Both the position numbers and the translations under genes were made by a program. The notes beneath the pieces were generated by a model that ran no database searches, was not told the DNA's origin, and was given only the letters and a program-made list of their open reading frames with translations. Shown one piece after another: positions 17,640-27,960 of a stretch of DNA of 42,460 bases; position 1 is the first letter of the stretch, and each line of letters begins with the position of its first letter. Source of the stretch: Dicyema japonicum (taxonomy: Eukaryota; Dicyemida; Rhombozoa; Dicyemidae); the NCBI GenBank assembly GCA_011109175.1, contig RDEW01000079.1:34986-77445 (forward strand), given 5' to 3'.

Positions 17640-18112
17640 TTTAAATAATATCTTTCTGGTAGTACATATATACAACAGTTATTGAGTGAGAGGTCTGTCA
17701 GATCCGTCAATTGGAAGAGAGGCCGAGGAAAACTATACGAATAAAGAGCCAAAAAAACACAGAGAGTAGATTTGTGTCACAATTGAGTACCTTCACCTAA
17801 CTACATTTTGACAACTCAACTGGGAGAGTGGAAAGCTCTAAAATACTTGAAAAAAGCCCGTCTATTTGTGCTTAGATTTAATTCTTCCAGATATTGTAGA
17901 TTGCATATTGTGGGGGAAATAAATATATTTTGTGGGCATTTTACTGGTGTGAGGTGTGTTAGATGATTGAATCCTGTATCCAAGTGCTGGATATAGTACC
18001 CTGGAATATCTACGAGGGATGGCAGTGTTTCGAGGCACAGTCTATCTATGATGACTTGGTTTATTTGAGGTTTCTTTTTCTTGAAAGGAAAGCAGAGGAA
18101 AAATTTGTTCAT
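17640..18112 (-). pseudogene. Scribble-like LRR protein 5' fragment, copy A
   Basis: From ATG 18112 (minus) the frame reads MNKFFLCFPFKKKKPQINQV, then LCLETLPSLVDIPGYYIQHL, PTICNLQYLEELNLSTN and, after gaps, LSTLPVELSKCS, then PRPLFQLTDLTDLSLNNCC. This matches the N-terminus and first leucine-rich repeats of Scribble/Erbin-type LAP proteins. Two gaps look like mini-introns. One is 25 nt at 17838-17862, with a GA (not GT) donor and AG acceptor, whose removal gives an ideal STNKLSTLP repeat junction. The other is 26 nt at 17733-17758, GT...AG. A TAG in SKCS*VKV and the loss of later repeats mark it as dead. It ends in repeated GATATTATTTAAAAA units. Confidence 0.7.
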
Positions 18113-18201
18113 TTTGTTATTTCTGAAATAATTTAAATAATAAACGCTACACCACAACAACGATATTTTAGATAGCGGGTTTGTTATATTTATTTAAATT
18201 A

Positions 18202-18240
18202 TGTCACGGGTTGGATAATGCCCCGGATTGGATAATGCTC
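18202..18240 (+). mobile_element. Ginger-like left terminus (family 3), copy A
   Basis: TGTCAC is followed by two tandem 17-bp boxes, CGGGTTGGATAATGCCC (18207-18223, overlapping the last C) and CGGATTGGATAATGCTC (18224-18240), identical at 15 of 17 positions. It lies 232 bp upstream of the transposase start at 18434 and is best read as the left end of that element. A matching right end was not found before the retrotransposon at about 20000. Confidence 0.65.
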
Positions 18241-18433
18241 CCTCAACGTTATTTTAAAAAAATAAATATTTTTTCCAATTAATTTTTATTAGATTTTTGG
18301 ATTCTCCTAATTATTTTTGTAATTTATTAAAGATTTTTTTTGAATTAATCTCGCGTGCAGACTCGCTTTTGTTATCTAAATTTTCCAATTTGAAAAAATA
18401 ATAAGTATTATAGATCAAATATATGTATATGAA

Positions 18434-19750
18434 ATGGTATTACTAAAACTTACTAAAAATGAACTTGACGAAATCCAAAAAATTCAATTAGATGTATTTT
18501 TTATTGACCGAATAGACAGATCTATAAAAAAAGATACAGAAAATTATCAGAACAGTTAATTTTTGAAGACGACGACATAGTATACATAATATACAAAAAC
18601 CAGAGATTACGCTTTTTTGCCGAAGAAGAAAATGAACTTAAGCTAAAAATTATTGAGGTTATTGGTAAAAAGTTATTGTAGATTGAACACATGAGGACAC
18701 ATTTTGGAAGAGAAAAGTTACTTTCAATACTTCGAAATCAACTTTATTGTGTAACACGAGACGATATTAATGCTGTTATCTCAAAATGTCTTCACTGTCA
18801 AGTTAATATGTTTCGAATTATTTGTAGTCAAAAAAGTTGATGGCTACTAAGCCCATAATTACTCCTATAATTGCAAGACGACCTAGAGACCGCTATATTG
18901 CAGATTTGGTGGATTTAAGGAGGTATGCTAGCCTTAACAGCAATAATGGATGGGTATTTCCTTCTGAATTAATTTTAGTTGGTTGTAGTTATAGACTCCT
19001 TTTCTAAATTCGCAGTTGTTAAACTTTCCAGACGGAAATCAGCCGAGGAAATCACCAGGTAACTTAAGAATATTTTTTGATGATTAGTCCCCATTCATTC
19101 TACAAACGGATAATAGGAAAGAATTTAAGAACAGAGTTGTTGAAAATATGTGCAATGATCTAAAATCATTCACATATGCGGACGTCCTAGAGAACCATGG
19201 GTTCAGGGACAAGTAGAGAGGCAAGTTATTTGTAAATTTATCTTTAAATTTAATCAATCGACTAAAAGGTAGATTAGCTCCATTACTGTGTCAAATGGGT
19301 CTTTTGGAAGCTATAAGGATTTTACCAAGAACTCGTATATAAATATAAAATGGCAAAGCATGAAACGACCAAGAGGACACCTTTTGAAGTTTTTATGCGG
19401 GGAAATAATCTAATCCCAGAGGAAACAAAATCAGCGTTATTACTATTCGAAAGAAATGAAGCGGAGCAATTAAGTCAATCGGAATCAATTGGATCGGATT
19501 ATTTTAAAAACGAGGAGGATTATTTGAATCAAGAAAGTGTGTATGATGTCCATGTTCTTGTCGGAGAAAAAATGAAAATAAGGCAGAAATGGAAATTTAA
19601 TAAAAGATCTACAAGTAGGAGATAACGTTACTCAGATATGATATCGATGCAAATCCGAATAATCGAAAATGCCCGTTATATGATCAAATCGATTCAACTA
19701 TATACCAAATATCGGAAGTTGCTAAAGATACCTGCGAACTTAAGATATGA
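18434..19750 (+). pseudogene. Ginger-like integrase/transposase, copy A
   Basis: ATG 18434 opens MVLLKLTKNELDEIQKIQLD. After one slip comes FEDDDIVYIIYKNQ, then the zinc-binding block HMRTHFGREKLLSIL with ISKCLHCQ (H2C2). The catalytic core follows: VVIDSFSKFAVVKLSRRKSA (first Asp), ILQTDN/KEF-type block (second Asp), and RPREPWVQGQVER (Glu). A C-terminal MAKHETTKRTPFEVFMRG and a KCPLYDQID-like tail end the protein. This order is that of gypsy-related integrases in Ginger2/KRBA2-like transposons, which cut and join DNA in the nucleus. Stops after CSQKS and in the core make it inactive. Copy B at 28751 has a different set of lesions. Confidence 0.75.
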
Positions 19751-20089
19751 ATGACGATTTATTTAAAAATGTACACAGAAGTCGTCTGAAAAAAGTTTTA
19801 GATAATAAAAAATTTTGAATTTTTTATATTTGTTTTTAAACGGAGAACCTAAAAAAGAAAAATTGGTCATGTGTGTTTTGCCGACTCTTGGTAAAATTCA
19901 TTCAATCAAAAAATTGATAAAAAAAATAATAATTCGATTTAATTCCATTATCAAGTTATTTTTAATTAATTATCATCAAAACAATACAACATATTCATTC
20001 TCGCGTGTTGTTCTTGTAGTGCTTTTTTCTGTCATTTGTTATTTGCCATTTATCGTTCCTATCTTTAATCTTTCTTATCGATTACTCTC

Positions 20090-20804
20090 TGTTCTGTCTG
20101 TAACTCTTGTAACAAAAGGAAGAAAACAATCCGTTGCGACTGCTGTGACGCCAGTTTTCATCTTTCATGCATCAAGTTGTCTAAGAAGTCTGCTTTATCT
20201 CTTAATCGTTGGGTTAGGGCCGAGGCTGGAAACTGTCTGTCGACGGTCTCCGTCCCATTCACTTAATCGACCTCACTTCCGATACTGCCGAGGCTGGAAA
20301 CTGTCTTTCTCAATCCATCACCAAGCTATGTAACTTATTTCTCCGTGGGGATATATCTGAGCATGCTAGATTGCTTTTCTTCTCTGCGAACCTGACAGCA
20401 TTGGGGAAAAAAGACGGCGGCATTCGGCCTATTGCCGTCGGGAACGTTTTCCGTCGTTTGTTTGCTAAAGTCGGATGCAAGCTGGTAATTCCATCTATTA
20501 GTGACGAACTCTAGCCCATTCAGTTGGGCGTTGGCGTATCTGGCGGGTGTGAGGCCTCGGTCCACGCATCCCGGTGTTTTATTGAATCGTCCCGCCTTTC
20601 TGAACAGCCCCGGCTATTATTAAAATTGGATGTTAAGAATGCGTTCAATTCTCTCAACAGAGAGCATCTACTTGAGGTTTGTAAAGACAGAATTCCTTCA
20701 TTGCTGCCATTTGTTTTCTTTCATATGGGTAACCGAGCCTTTTGGCTGCCGGTGATTCCTTTATTTCTTCTTCTTGCGGTGTACAGCAAGGTGACCCTTT
20801 TGGG
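20090..20804 (+). pseudogene. RLE retrotransposon: PHD finger and RT first half, copy A
   Basis: The reading opens with a PHD-type zinc finger, CSVCNSCNKRKKTIRCDCC then DASFHLSCIKLSKK (about 20090-20190). It passes almost at once to RT sequence: GLRPIHLIDL, LGKKDGGIRPIAVGNVFRRL, LGVGVSGGCEASVHASR, LLKLDVKNAFNSLN (first catalytic Asp) and GVQQGDPFG. The RT is then cut at 20804-20809 by a Ginger-like element and resumes at 22622. The 20-mer GCCGAGGCTGGAAACTGTCT occurs twice (about 20219 and 20286), bracketing what looks like a deletion between the PHD finger and the RT. A stop lies in SISDEL*PIQ. The family combines PHD, RT and restriction-like endonuclease. Confidence 0.75.
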
Positions 20805-20809
20805 TATTA

Positions 20810-22616
20810 TGTGACATGGGCAGCGCGTTACGCATGGGCCGCGCGTTACATTTTTTGACATTGAAACTGTCAAATATAGAATTCTTTGATTAGCCGAAAT
20901 TTAAATTTTTATAGTGAAAAATATATTAAATTAATCGATTTCAAACATGTTAAATTATCTTTAATTTATTAATGTTACAATTATTAAGATTTAAATTTTT
21001 TAACTTCGCAAACCTACATTTCTAGCGTGTTTTTTATCTTGTTTTATCTTGTTGTAAGGAGTTCTTACAAAGGTTTTGTAAAAACATTATCGAATATGAG
21101 ATTTTAAAGGATGCGTTGGCTGGTAAATTTCCAGAAAATTTTTCGAGCAGCAAAAATATAGGCTTGCCAATAAAATAGAGAATTTTACTATCATCAATGA
21201 AAGGTATTTTGAATGCGTAATAAGTTTCAGATTGTATCTTAAATCCGCTGATCCAAGTTAGTCATTACTCTGGATAATGAATCTGAAATGCTGCTTGTTG
21301 CAAAAACATTGCACGAGTATTCTCACGGAGGAGTGAATAAAATTGAATATCAGTGTCGACAAAGCTACTTTACTGTAAAGAATGACATAATCAGAAAAGT
21401 AATTCGAAATTGTCAAGTCTGTAAATTTTCACGTCCTTTAAAAGTTTCACGCATTTTTTATTGTAGATTGGAGATATAAATCACCATGTTCTTGCTTCTT
21501 GTCCTAATGAACGTTTCAGATAGATCTTATAGACTTAAAAAGATTTTCAACTGTTAATCATGATTTTAAATTGATTTTAACGGTCATTGATGTCTATAGC
21601 AGGTTGGTTAGTTAAAACAATCTTTATAGATTTGCCTTCGCCAGGCCTCTTTATAATAAGTCAGGCAAAGAAGTATCGGAAAATTTAAAATCCTTATTTT
21701 ATTTAAACGGCCAATGTCAAATTCTTCAGTCAGATAATGGTCTGAGTTTAAGAATCAGGAAATAAAGACAATCCACGACACAGGGGATTGTAGAGAGATT
21801 CAACCAAACTTTAACAAGAAAGTTATCAAAAATGCTTGATAACAGCGAGAAAAAGTGGATAGTGGAATTAGAAAAATGTGTGTACAGTTATAACATCTCT
21901 GTACATTCATTTTCTAATGAGAGCCCCTTTGAAAAATATAGGGAATTAAGGGAATAAATCCAATAATTGATGGTTATATATATAATTATGTTTTAGATGA
22001 TTCAAATGATTGTTCTATTTCAGAGCAAATGGAAGATTCATTAGATTGTTCAACTCCAGAGAGCGTAGAAAATTTGCGTAATCCAATTTAAAATATATAC
22101 GTAGATAATTCCGAGTCAGAATGTTCCTATCCGGATCCAAAAAAATTCAAATTTTATAAGGAAACCCATTGGTGAAACTTCTAATTATTACAAAGCTATG
22201 AACAGGAAAATGAATGTTCATAATAGTAAGTATGATTATAATGTCGGTGATAAAGTAAGAAATAAAAAAAATTAATAAATAGATTCGAATTAAAAAAATT
22301 TTGGAACTAATCCATCGTTGCGACTAAATAAATTCGAATCACAGTACTATCCACCAGCTGAAATATAAATATTTTATCGAATAATCGCGTAGAGGTAGTT
22401 TTAAGTTTATTTATTTAATAGATTAAACACTCAAATGGGAAAAGTCTATAGTCGGGATGGACAGGATTAAAAAACTTAATTAATTAATTATTTTTGTGGT
22501 TGATAATTAAATAATAAGATTGTTTGAAGTTTATCGATAAATTGACAGATACATCAATAATAAGATTGTTTGAAGTGTAACGCGCATCCCATACGTATCA
22601 TTTGGCCCATGTCACA
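20810..22616 (+). mobile_element. Complete Ginger-like DNA transposon (family 4)
   Basis: The element starts TGTGACATGGGC (20810) and ends GCCCATGTCACA (22616), a perfect 12-bp inverted repeat with TGT...ACA ends. It is flanked by the direct repeat TATTA (20805-20809 and 22617-22621), a 5-bp target duplication. It sits between the GDPFG and YLDD boxes of the RT, so removing it reconnects the RT. Behind the left TGTGA are two tandem 18-bp boxes, CATGGGCAGCGCGTTACG and CATGGGCCGCGCGTTACA; the right end has a comparable pair. TGT...ACA ends, a 4-5-bp duplication and a gypsy-like integrase gene are the definition of Ginger elements. Confidence 0.85.
21260..22260 (+). pseudogene. Ginger-like integrase gene within element 20810-22616
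   Basis: The zinc-binding domain is readable as HEYSHGGVNKIEYQCRQSYF then IRNCQVCKFSRP (H2C2). Downstream frames give LILTVIDVYSRLV (first Asp), CQILQSDNG (second Asp) and GIVERFNQTLTRKLSKML (Glu), with the tail KCVYSYNISVHSFSNESPFE. The catalytic triad residues are all visible but in different frames, with internal stops, so the gene is dead. It is clearly a different family from the transposase at 18434, which lies upstream in the same unit. Confidence 0.7.
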
Positions 22617-22621
22617 TATTA

Positions 22622-24110
22622 TTCGCCCTTTCCGTAGATTTTGTTGCACGTAAGAATTCGTCGCCTCTTAATATTTGGTATTTGGATGATTGTACTATCG
22701 GTGGTCCGCCCGATATTTTACTAAACGACTTGAATCTCTAATCCCAGCTTTGTCATCCATTGGTCTTGAAATTAATTCTCTAAATCTGAAATTGTAAATC
22801 TTAACATCGATCGTGTCAGCTTTGGAAACATTTGTGATCATTTTCGAGGCCTTTTCCCGATCTGAGGCATACTTCTACTGCTGATCTCGAAATCTTGGGT
22901 GCTCCGATCCACGACCAATCCGCCATCCGTATTCTTAATTCCAAGAGGAATGCCCTTTCTTCTCTTTGTGATAAACTTGAAGATATTGATCCCCACCCTG
23001 CTTATTTCATTCTCAAAAATTATCTTCTGATCCCGAAAATCAATTATGTCCTAAGGAGTTCCCGCTGCTTTTCTATCCCTACTGCTTTGGATTCTTTCGA
23101 CGCTCTGGTGCGTTCTTCTGCTGAGAAGATTTTTAACGTCAAGTTTGATGACGTTGGTTGGTGTCAGGCCAAGCTTCCTGTTCCTTTTGGCGGTCTGGGG
23201 CTTCGCTCCGCGCTCGACCTTTCTCTTCCCGCTTTTCTTTCATCTTCTTCAGGATTGTATCTTCTTGTCCATAAGATTCTTGAAAAATCACCCGAATCAA
23301 TTTGGACTCTGATATCAATTCTGCACTCTTGCTTTGGAAAGAAAAGGATTTCGTCTTACCGTCAGAGCGATCTCTCCAACGTGAATGGGACAAAATTATT
23401 TGTGGACATTATGTTGACTCGCTGGAGCGTCTCTTGGACCAGCACAGACTAGCTTGTTTCCGTGCCAGTCGCCAACCCTATTCTGGCTCTTGGCTTAACT
23501 GCCTTCCCACGACCCATTTGGATACCTGCCTCGACTCTGATGCCCTCCGTTTTGGAATATGCCTTCGCCTCGGACTACCGACGTGTAACCCCCACCCCTG
23601 CCGGTGTGGATCAATGATGGACACATACGGGCTCCATGCTCTTTCCTGCAAGAAAAGCGCAGGTCGTATTCCTCGTCATTCGGCTCTTAACAAGATCATT
23701 CTCGAGGCCCTCGAAAAGGCAGGGTATCCTTCTGTCCTTGAGCCAATTGGCCTCGACCGTGGTGATGGAAAAAGGCCTGATGGCTCTACATTGTCCCTTT
23801 CGACACTGGTAAACCATTAGTTTGGATGCCACGTGTGTTGATACCTTTTCCAAGTCGGCCATCAACGAATCCGCCTCCTTGCCCGAGTCTGGTGCTTATA
23901 AAGCTGAATCTTCTAAATTCAAAAATATCAGCGCCTGTTAGACGGCTTTTGGTTTTGGCCAATTGTTGTTGAGACTTCGTGTGTCTTTGTGTCTTTGGCT
24001 CAAAGACAGTCAATTTTGCGGCGAAACCGACTAGCATCTGGTGCGAGCTTGTGTGGGCTCGTGGGAAGATCACCGAGCGAGAATGAAGTACCTGGTGGAG
24101 TGCATCGGGA
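22622..24110 (+). pseudogene. RLE retrotransposon: RT second half and endonuclease, copy A
   Basis: This resumes the RT after the Ginger insertion with IWYLDDCTIGGPPDILLNDL (YLDD active-site box). It continues through DLEILGAPIHDQSAIRILNS and VPFGGLGLRSALDLSLPAFL. After a frame slip near 23300 it reads PYSGSWLNCLPTTHLD, RFGICLRLGLPTC, a zinc-knuckle CRCGSMMDTYGLHALSC, and GRIPRHSALN then GDGKRPDG. This CxC...HxxxxC plus RPD arrangement is the restriction-like endonuclease of R2-related retrotransposons. Two single-base losses follow (around GKPLVW and DATCVDTF), then a stop after KNISAC and a last family block FWPIVVETSCVFG. The longest intact frames are 185 and 172 codons, so decay is moderate. 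Confidence 0.8.
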
Positions 24111-24414
24111 TCACGTGACTATTTTTTCGGTTTCTACCGTGGTCTTGGTGATTAAATAAATATATAAACAGCAAAGGTAAAAGGATGACAGTCTGTATCT
24201 TGGCCCCGACCTTTGATTGGTAGGCCCCATAAACACGCATATTCGAGAATCACGTACCCTGACCGTAAAGAGGAAATGTACTAAAGACACACTTGGTCGA
24301 TGATTAACTACATATTTATCTAATTAAACCAATATAGACTTCTCTTTTCTCTGGTTTTGTCACCAGTCCGTCCCACCCATATCATCACACAAAAATTGAT
24401 ATGGACTCTAGACT

Positions 24415-24660
24415 GGAACATCAGTCCTAGCTTTTCTCCACTTCCATTGTTGGCCTACGATCTAGGAATTCGATTCCCATCTCCACGATAACAATCTTCT
24501 TGGTGACCTAATCGTAGACCACAATGTCGGGTTCGTTGTACTGGACAACAGTCGAGGTGCATAATGTGGTGTCCATTATACGTTCAAGCTCCCATACACC
24601 GATTGAACTGGATGAGTCCACAACTTTCTGCCAACTTTCTAGACTGCCAATTTTTAAGAC
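24415..24660 (-). pseudogene. LINE C-terminal scrap, copy-B specific
   Basis: On the minus strand one reads SSSIGVWELERIMDTT, then VQYNEPDIVVYD (about 24508-24540) and KKIVIVEMGIEFLDRR. NxPDIVVxD followed by KxxxIxEVxI is a conserved block near the C-terminus of a LINE group. It is absent from copy A, so it was inserted in copy B or deleted from copy A. Confidence 0.5.
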
Positions 24661-24749
24661 CGTCTTTATTTTTAAATAAATTCGAGAACCACTGATATAG
24701 ACATTACGAATACATTAAAACAAAATATAGGACGGTCCCAGTGTTAATG

Positions 24750-25415
24750 TCTACAAAAAAGTTCTCTTGAAATATATCGACAAATTTAACCGCAATGCAG
24801 AGGATTATATTAAATCAATTTTGAATTAAAGGTGTTCATATTTATGTGTTAAAATGTTTCTTTGTTTTCATCAAAAAAATAGCGAGATCTCCACGTGTGT
24901 ACAACCAATCGACCTGCTTTTTTAAGGACTAATCTATCGTATGCTGTTTGACTATATCAACTTGTTCGGCCTCCTCTACATTTTTCTTCCACGTCAAGCT
25001 AAGGAATCATGTGACGTCGTTTTAAGATGTAGCACCAACTGTGCAGATGATAAAATTAATTAATGAATTTAAAAATATAGTTATCTGTCAATTTTGCCGT
25101 TTTATAAGCTTTTTGGAATCAAAAATGGTGTCAGACCTCCCATATTCAACAATTTTTTCATAAAAAAACTTTAATAAAAAATTGAATTCCAAGAATTTTT
25201 TCTTCCCAGTAAGGATTTTGAATCTGAGTTCATGCCTGGATTACAGGCAGAGGAGGACATTGCCAAGTTGAAAACAACAAAATCAACTAAAATGTGTCAA
25301 ATAAGTCAAAAGTTGAGCTGTCAGTTCAAATGTTTGTAGATGGACAGTTCTAAGAAGATGGGTAGTTACAATATTCTCTGATTTATCAAAGTGGAAAGCC
25401 GCAGCAAAATTACTT
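24750..25415. other. Copy-B equivalent of non-coding leader
   Basis: Aligns with 15578-16239. No gene is recognised beyond the broken equivalent of the 16058 frame. It ends at the insertion point of the retrotransposon fragment at 25416. Confidence 0.6.
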
Positions 25416-26618
25416 GCTCGCTGGAACTGCCACTGTTGTATGGCTTCATTCAGAATCGTGGCCTCACAGCATCAAGCTTGTCGTGTGGCACATAAGTCTC
25501 CTTCGCTTCATGAACCCAAATCAGAACATTATATTCTCAAAATTTCCAATCTACGGAAATCTAAGAAAATACCATTACAGATCCCTAAACAGGCTCGGAT
25601 GTATGCGGCAAACTGCTTAAGCGATCTTATCACTGATGCGCTAAGCTCCGGGGAATACCCTTCTTGGATCCGTATTCTCTCCTTTGTACATTGTGTTCTT
25701 GGACAAGCAATTTATGGTTCAGTACAAAAGCAGAGCCTCTCGGCTGCCATTAACTCGAACTCTGCGAGACTGGACGTCTCATGGATTGACTACGTTTGGG
25801 ATGCGAGCAATTACCAAACGTGCATTAAGGAAAAATCCCGTCAGTGGTTCAAAACCCAAGTCAGTCGTAAACTCATAGATGGCGACATCCGTGTGGCCGT
25901 TCGGTTATTTTCTTCCGATGATTCACTTGCTGAATCTACTGCTGAGACTTTGGAACACCTCAAAAACAAACATCCGATGCCCCAGATAACTTACGGAAGT
26001 TTCCCACACAAGACAACGCTCTTATATTGTCAATTTCTAAAGATGAAATCTTGGAAGGGATTAAATCTTTCAGACCGAGTAGCAGTGGAAGATTTAATGG
26101 TCATATAAAGCACATAATTTCTCGATTGACTACGGAAGCTGGAACCCGCTTGATCAAGTGTATTACCAGACTTGTCGAACGGATCATCAAAGCTGAGTTC
26201 CTAGGCTTGGCTAGAGATCTCCTTTTCTATTCACACCTGATTGCTTTCCGAAAAAATGACGGAAGAGTGCGCCCCATTGCAGTCGGTAATGTCTTTCGGA
26301 GGCTCACGTGCAAAATTGCAGCCCGAAGAGTCTGTCCCTGCATCAAAACTAGCTGATATTCTATTAAAAAGATGGAAAAACAATTCATTTTGAAATAGAA
26401 GTTTATTTTTAACATTTAATTAAGAGAAATTCGAAACAACCATTTTCTGCGTCCGTTTCCGAGAAAAAGTAGTCTTTGCTGCTGACTCCAGAAAAACGTG
26501 GAATCAGCACGATATCTACACTGAAAGTATTTATTTTTATTAAATTCCCATTTCCCGCTCATCCCTAATGAAATTATCCACAATTCATGAAGCCACCAAC
26601 AGATTAATTAGCCGGAAC
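25416..26618 (+). mobile_element. RLE retrotransposon 5' fragment inserted in copy B
   Basis: This 1203-bp segment is absent at the matching place in copy A (16237-16239), where the sequence runs uninterrupted; CTT is present on both sides of the insert (25413-25415 and 26619-26621). Frames at 25440-26108 and 26027-26356, joined by one frame slip, read DVSWIDYVWDASNYQ, RVAVRLFSSDDSLAES, EILEGIKSFRPSSSGRFNGH, and IAFRKNDGRVRPIAVGNVFR with RLTCK. This is the N-terminal and finger part of an RLE-type RT, a relative of the element at 20090 but not the same copy. It breaks off after AARRVC; the remaining 260 bp are AT-rich. No poly(A) tail or inverted ends are visible. Confidence 0.7.
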
Positions 26619-26774
26619 CTTTTATCTAACACCCTGGAAGCAGTTCTTATCCAAAGGCAACAAAAATAATGAGGACAACCACTATTCATGCCAGTCCCAT
26701 ATACGAATCCTTGTTTAATGCATTATTCTAAACTAGAGATCAAAAATCCAACAAAAAAAAATAAACGTGAAATT

Positions 26775-27030
26775 TAAATAAAAATAGGCAAAAAATAGGC
26801 TTTGTATAAAATCCAAAAAGTATTAAATGGTTGAAAAAAAGATTAAATTATTGTAAAAATAAAACGAATTCAATTACAGAATATCGAATATTATATGAAA
26901 TTCTGTAAGTCAACAATATATTTAATCAATTTTAATACGAGTATTAACCATTCATATAAGAAAACAAAATTAGATAAACAAATAAAACAATGCACAACAA
27001 CAAAACGAAGCACGAGTAGTAACGTGGTTA
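26775..27030. repeat. Dispersed AT-rich repeat, copy 3
   Basis: Copy-B counterpart of 16390-16660, also similar to 5800-6060, with the same AATATCGAATATTATATGAA core. Confidence 0.7.
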
Positions 27031-27960
27031 TCTTATTACATTAGGTTTTCCAGATAAAATTAAATACAATAAAATGATTATTTTAATATAATATAATTAA
27101 AATCATTTATTTTTGAATTTGAGCTCGTGAGATTAGTGCCAGATTGTACGGATTAAATGTTTTGTTTTTGATGTTGAATTCAAACACAAATCAAAGAAAT
27201 ATCAAAAGACGTTATCATGTCCCCTCAAATAATTTGCGAGATATAATACCCTGTGTTATTATCTCACGGCGCAGCTCAAGAAATTGCTTACATTTTTTAG
27301 ATAATAAACTAATTTTTAAAGATTTTTTAATTTGATAAAGAAGCTTAAATCACAAAAATGATAATGTTCTAAACAACTCAAATTTTAGAGGATATAATTT
27401 TAATATAGAATTTATCGTTGACAGTGTTATCCTTATACGAGGATTATTCGACAGTGCTTTATTTACAGAGCCTTTATCGACAGAACTTTTATCAAAAGAG
27501 CTTTTAGCTAAAAATGATATCAAGAGTTTCTTTGAAGGTCGTGGCATTGCTAGTTTCAAAAGAGCGGACCATGCCACGGGGACGCTAGGAATGAATGCTA
27601 AAAATTTTCAGAAATCGAGTTATAATCATTATATATTTTCTATAAATATTAATGTTTTTGAATAAATAAAAATATCGAATTATTTTCATTAGCATGTTCG
27701 ACATGCTGTTCTGTTGTTTTGGTGTTGATTTTTTCGACATTTGATTATTATTTTTTGTTAGACATTTTTTTAAAGATAATTTTGTATATGCATTTTATTG
27801 CAGATTGAATATTGTGTACATGTAGAATTTTTTGAAAAAAGTTATTTTACAAGTTAATTTGTGTCAATTGTATTAATAATTTCAATTTAATGCATCTTTT
27901 TAAATAATATCTTTCCCATTTCTTTCAATTTAATGCATCTTTTTAAATAATATCTTTTTA
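27031..27960. other. AT-rich spacer, copy B
   Basis: Aligns with 16661-17600. No gene is recognised. Minus-strand frames here only read through the short TTTATCGACAGA-type repeats. Confidence 0.4.

Larger units (their letters stand above)
15312..21110 (+). repeat. Large direct duplication, copy A (part alignable to copy B)
   Basis: From the TTGGTAGGCCCATAAACACG start this region aligns colinearly with 24209-31448, apart from copy-specific insertions: an unmatched 66 bp at 15515-15580 here, a LINE scrap at 24415-24750 and a retrotransposon fragment at 25416-26618 in copy B. Shared content, in order, is a non-coding leader, the dispersed AT-rich repeat, the LRR fragment, a Ginger-like transposase, the PHD-RT retrotransposon and the left end of the Ginger-like element inside it. 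Copy A continues past the alignable part to about 24208, directly before copy B begins, so the arrangement is tandem. Confidence 0.85.

Noticed and set aside
18434-19750. LTR retrotransposon (gypsy) polyprotein
   Set aside because: Only integrase is present, with no RT, RNase H, protease or LTRs, and the upstream end is a TGTCAC terminus with paired boxes as in the TIR-flanked element at 20810.
19815-20090. Plus-strand open frame with a hydrophobic stretch (SRVVLVVLFSVICYLPFIVP), like a membrane protein
   Set aside because: It runs out of frame straight into the PHD-finger coding sequence; in copy B (30118-30387) the frame ends earlier. AT-rich DNA readily gives Phe/Leu/Ile-rich frames.
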